Source: Chloroflexota bacterium
Lineage (GTDB): Bacteria; Chloroflexota; Chloroflexia; Thermomicrobiales; UBA6265
Direction: 5' to 3'
DNA length: 7,660 bases
NCBI GenBank assembly: GCA_023392645.1
Contig: JAEVYR010000639.1
Location: 1 to 7,660, forward strand
Each line of letters starts with the position of its first letter. Positions within the stretch are counted from its first letter, which is position 1. Of this stretch, positions 5,559 through 7,660 are shown in pieces. A model generated the notes under the pieces. The model was not told the DNA's origin. It searched no databases and worked only from the letters and a program-made list of their open reading frames with translations. The position numbers and the translations under genes were made by a program.

Positions 5559-7526
5559 CTAGTCGGTGTCGGATGGCGGCTCGAGCGCCCACCCGTAGAT
5601 TCCGCCGATCAGGATGATCAGGCCGAGGAACGTGATGATCGGCATCGGCAGCGCGCCGATCGGGAAGCGCGGATCGTCGAAGATCATGCCGACGGAAACG
5701 AGCACGAACCCGAAGGCGGCGATGATTGGATAGTAGGACGGGTTCGGCATGTGGACATCGGCGGTGCCGTCGTCCAGCGCGGCCATCGCCGAGAGCTTCT
5801 GATCCTCGGGGTCCTCGTTGGGGACGTGGGTCTCGCCCATCTTCTTGCCGGCGAAGGTGACGTCGATCTCGGTGTCGTGCTCCTCGATGCCGTACTTCTC
5901 GGCCCAGAGCGGATCACGGTGCTCGATCACCGGGATCGTGGCGAAGTTGTAGGCCGGCGGCGGCGACGAAATCGCCCATTCCAGCGACGGCGCGTCCCAG
6001 GGGTTCGGGCCGGCCTTCGTCTTCGAATGCAGCCCCTTGGCGATGTTGTAGATGAACAGCAGGACCGACGCGCCGAGCAGGTAGGCGCCGATCGTCTCGA
6101 CGACGTTCCAGAACCACCAGCCGCTCGCCTCGCCATAGCTGTAGTAGCGGCGCGGCATGCCATCGATGCCGACGAAGTGCATCGGGAAGAAGGTCAGGTT
6201 GAAGCCAATGAAGGTGGTCCAGAAGTTGATGTGGCCGAGCTTCTCGTCCATGAAGCGGCCGGTGACCTTCGGGAACCAGTAGTAGATGCCGGCGAGCAGC
6301 CCGAAGACCGAACCGCCGAAGAGCACGTAGTGGAAGTGCGCGATGATGAAGTAGCTGTCGTTCTGCTGCGAGTCGACCGGCACCACGGCGTGCATCACGC
6401 CGGAGAGACCGCCGATCACGAACTGCGAGACGAACCCGACCGCGAAGAGCATGGCGGTGGTGAACCGCAACTGCCCGAGCCACATGGTGCCGAGCCAGTT
6501 GAAGATCTTCACGCCGGTCGGGATGGCGATCAGCATCGTGGTGGCGCCGAAGACCGAGTTGGCCGTCGGGCCGAGGCCCGTGGTGTACATGTGGTGCGCC
6601 CACACGCCGAAGCCGAGGAAGGCGATCGCGCAGGTGGCGTAGACCATCACGGCGTAGCCGAACAGCGGCTTGCGCGAGAAGGTCGGGATGATCTCGGAGA
6701 TGATGCCGAAGGCGGGCATGATCATGATGTACACCTCCGGGTGCCCGAAGACCCAGAAGAGGTGTTGCCAAAGCAGCGGATCGCCGCCGGCGGCGGGCTC
6801 GAAGAAGCCGGTGCCGGTGAACCGGTCCATCGAGAGCAGGAACAGACCGATCGTGATCGCCGGGAACGCCATGAAGATGAGGATGGCGGTGATCAGCGTG
6901 GTCCAGGTGAACAGCGGCATGCGCATCAGGGTCATGCCCGGGGCGCGCATGTTGAGGATGGTGACGGTGAAGTTGAGGGCGCCGGCGACCGAGCTGACGC
7001 CGAGCACCTGCAGGCCGAGCATCCAGAAATCGACCGCGCGGGTCGGGTTCCAGGCGTTTTCGGTGAGCGGCGCGTAGCCGTACCAGCCCTGGTTGGGCGC
7101 CTCGCCGAAGAACCAGCTGACGTTGATCAGCAGCGCGCCGAACAGGAAGACCCAGAAGCTGAAGGCATTCAGCCGGGGAAAGGCGACGTCGCGCGCGCCG
7201 ATTTGCAGGGGCATCACGTAGTTGAAGAACGCGACGCTCAACGGCATCACCGCCAGGAAGATCATGGTGGTGCCGTGCATAGTGAACAGCTCGTTATAGG
7301 TGTTGGGATCCACCAGGCCGTTGTCGGGCCGGATGAGCTGTGTACGGATGATCAGCGCCTCGAGCCCGCCGAGAAGCAGGAACGCGATCGACGCCACGGC
7401 GTACATGATGTCGATGCGCTTGTGGTCGATCGTGGTGATCCAGCTCCAGACGCCGGATGCTTCCTTCTTTACCGGCGGCGCGACCGTGGTGGTCTGCGAC
7501 TGCGGCTGATGTGCGATGGATGCCAT
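5559..7526 (-). CDS. ctaD: Cytochrome c oxidase subunit I, aa3/caa3 type (A1 haem-copper oxidase, 14 helices)
   Basis: The 655-aa catalytic subunit reduces O2 to water at the haem a3-CuB centre and pumps protons. All cofactor ligands are present: H84 (HGTTMIF) and H399 for low-spin haem a, H397 for haem a3 (AHFHYVL), and H262, H311 and H312 for CuB, with Y266 in GHPEVY for the His-Tyr cross-link. The A1-type D-channel (D113, N120, E264) and K-channel (T337, K340) residues are visible. The residue before the conserved Asp of the Mg site (H368-D369 in bovine) is N389 (N389-D390). After the 12-helix core, a hydrophilic acidic linker (about 535-597) leads to two extra helices (about 600-616 and 628-648). 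This gives the 14-helix form that pairs with five-helix subunit III. An AGGAG ribosome site lies 6 bases before the ATG at 7526. It follows the subunit II end by 54 bases and heads the subunit I-III-IV-ctaG order. Confidence 0.98.
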   Translation of the reverse strand: MASIAHQPQSQTTTVAPPVKKEASGVWSWITTIDHKRIDIMYAVASIAFLLLGGLEALIIRTQLIRPDNGLVDPNTYNELFTMHGTTMIFLAVMPLSVAFFNYVMPLQIGARDVAFPRLNAFSFWVFLFGALLINVSWFFGEAPNQGWYGYAPLTENAWNPTRAVDFWMLGLQVLGVSSVAGALNFTVTILNMRAPGMTLMRMPLFTWTTLITAILIFMAFPAITIGLFLLSMDRFTGTGFFEPAAGGDPLLWQHLFWVFGHPEVYIMIMPAFGIISEIIPTFSRKPLFGYAVMVYATCAIAFLGFGVWAHHMYTTGLGPTANSVFGATTMLIAIPTGVKIFNWLGTMWLGQLRFTTAMLFAVGFVSQFVIGGLSGVMHAVVPVDSQQNDSYFIIAHFHYVLFGGSVFGLLAGIYYWFPKVTGRFMDEKLGHINFWTTFIGFNLTFFPMHFVGIDGMPRRYYSYGEASGWWFWNVVETIGAYLLGASVLLFIYNIAKGLHSKTKAGPNPWDAPSLEWAISSPPPAYNFATIPVIEHRDPLWAEKYGIEEHDTEIDVTFAGKKMGETHVPNEDPEDQKLSAMAALDDGTADVHMPNPSYYPIIAAFGFVLVSVGMIFDDPRFPIGALPMPIITFLGLIILIGGIYGWALEPPSDTD

Positions 7527-7580
7527 CTCTCGCTCCTGCTCCGGTCATCCGGGACGATGATCGGCGTTCTACCGGAACCC

Positions 7581-7660
7581 TTAGTCGTTCGTCGCCACCG
7601 CGACGGGGCTGGCCGCCGGGCTCGCGCCCGGTGTGGCCGCCGGGGCCGCGGCGAGGAAGT
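7581..7660 (-). CDS. ctaC: Probable cytochrome c oxidase subunit II, C-terminal end only (start outside window)
   Basis: On the minus strand the frame is open from the window edge to a TAA at 7583-7581, giving 25 residues: FLAAAPAATPGASPAASPV, then AVATND. The tail is Ala/Pro/Ser-rich and of low complexity, as found at the ends of extracytoplasmic domains. No CuA motif or CXXCH haem motif is visible in this fragment. The assignment rests on gene order: in caa3/aa3 operons subunit II normally lies directly upstream of subunit I on the same strand, here with a 54-base gap. Another oxidase gene is possible, such as a Sco-type copper chaperone or a separate cytochrome c. Confidence 0.65.
   Translation of the reverse strand, partial: FLAAAPAATPGASPAASPVAVATND

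Noticed and set aside
5914..6771. Minus-strand 285-codon frame inside subunit I, and similar frames opposite subunit III and ctaG
   Set aside because: These are alternate-frame shadows in high-GC coding DNA, rich in Arg/Ala/His, with no domain; the main frames contain intact oxidase motifs.

Overview
The window is GC-rich bacterial DNA, densely coding, with short intergenic gaps, clear Shine-Dalgarno sequences before most minus-strand genes and no mobile element, CRISPR array or RNA gene that I can see. The most likely host is an aerobic member of Chloroflexota (Thermomicrobia/Sphaerobacter-like) or a related high-GC Gram-positive-type lineage. The basis is the caa3-type oxidase layout, with a 14-helix subunit I, a 5-helix subunit III and CtaG, plus the Ala/Pro-rich protein tail and high GC. 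This placement is an inference and could not be tested here.

Left part (1-2004, plus strand): three tightly packed genes that read as one operon. They are the C-terminal part of a sucrase/ferredoxin-like (thioredoxin-fold Fe-S type) protein, a short divergent family I inorganic pyrophosphatase, and an L-threonine aldolase. The first two overlap by 14 bases. The second and third overlap by 4 bases (ATGA), so translational coupling is likely. A perfect 32-base palindrome (2068-2099) then sits between the two convergent gene sets and should act as a bidirectional intrinsic terminator.

Right part (2123-7660, minus strand, read from right to left): a terminal oxidase operon. In transcription order it holds the last 25 codons of a probable cytochrome c oxidase subunit II (cut by the window edge), subunit I (655 aa, all haem and copper ligands present, A1-type proton channels), subunit III (five helices), subunit IV (three helices) and the assembly factor CtaG. 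Two uncharacterised membrane proteins follow, of 127 aa and 208 aa; the latter has a PRC-barrel-like C-terminal domain. Subunits I, II and III form the proton-pumping core that takes electrons from cytochrome c to O2. CtaG is needed to assemble such enzymes. The two downstream proteins are candidates for accessory roles only by position. Spacers at 4193-4306 and 5444-5558 contain strong inverted repeats that may tune expression inside the operon.

Nothing here amounts to a clearly new biological system. The points most worth a second look are the two unknown membrane proteins at the end of the oxidase operon, the shortened pyrophosphatase that lacks several catalytic positions, and the intra-operon hairpins.
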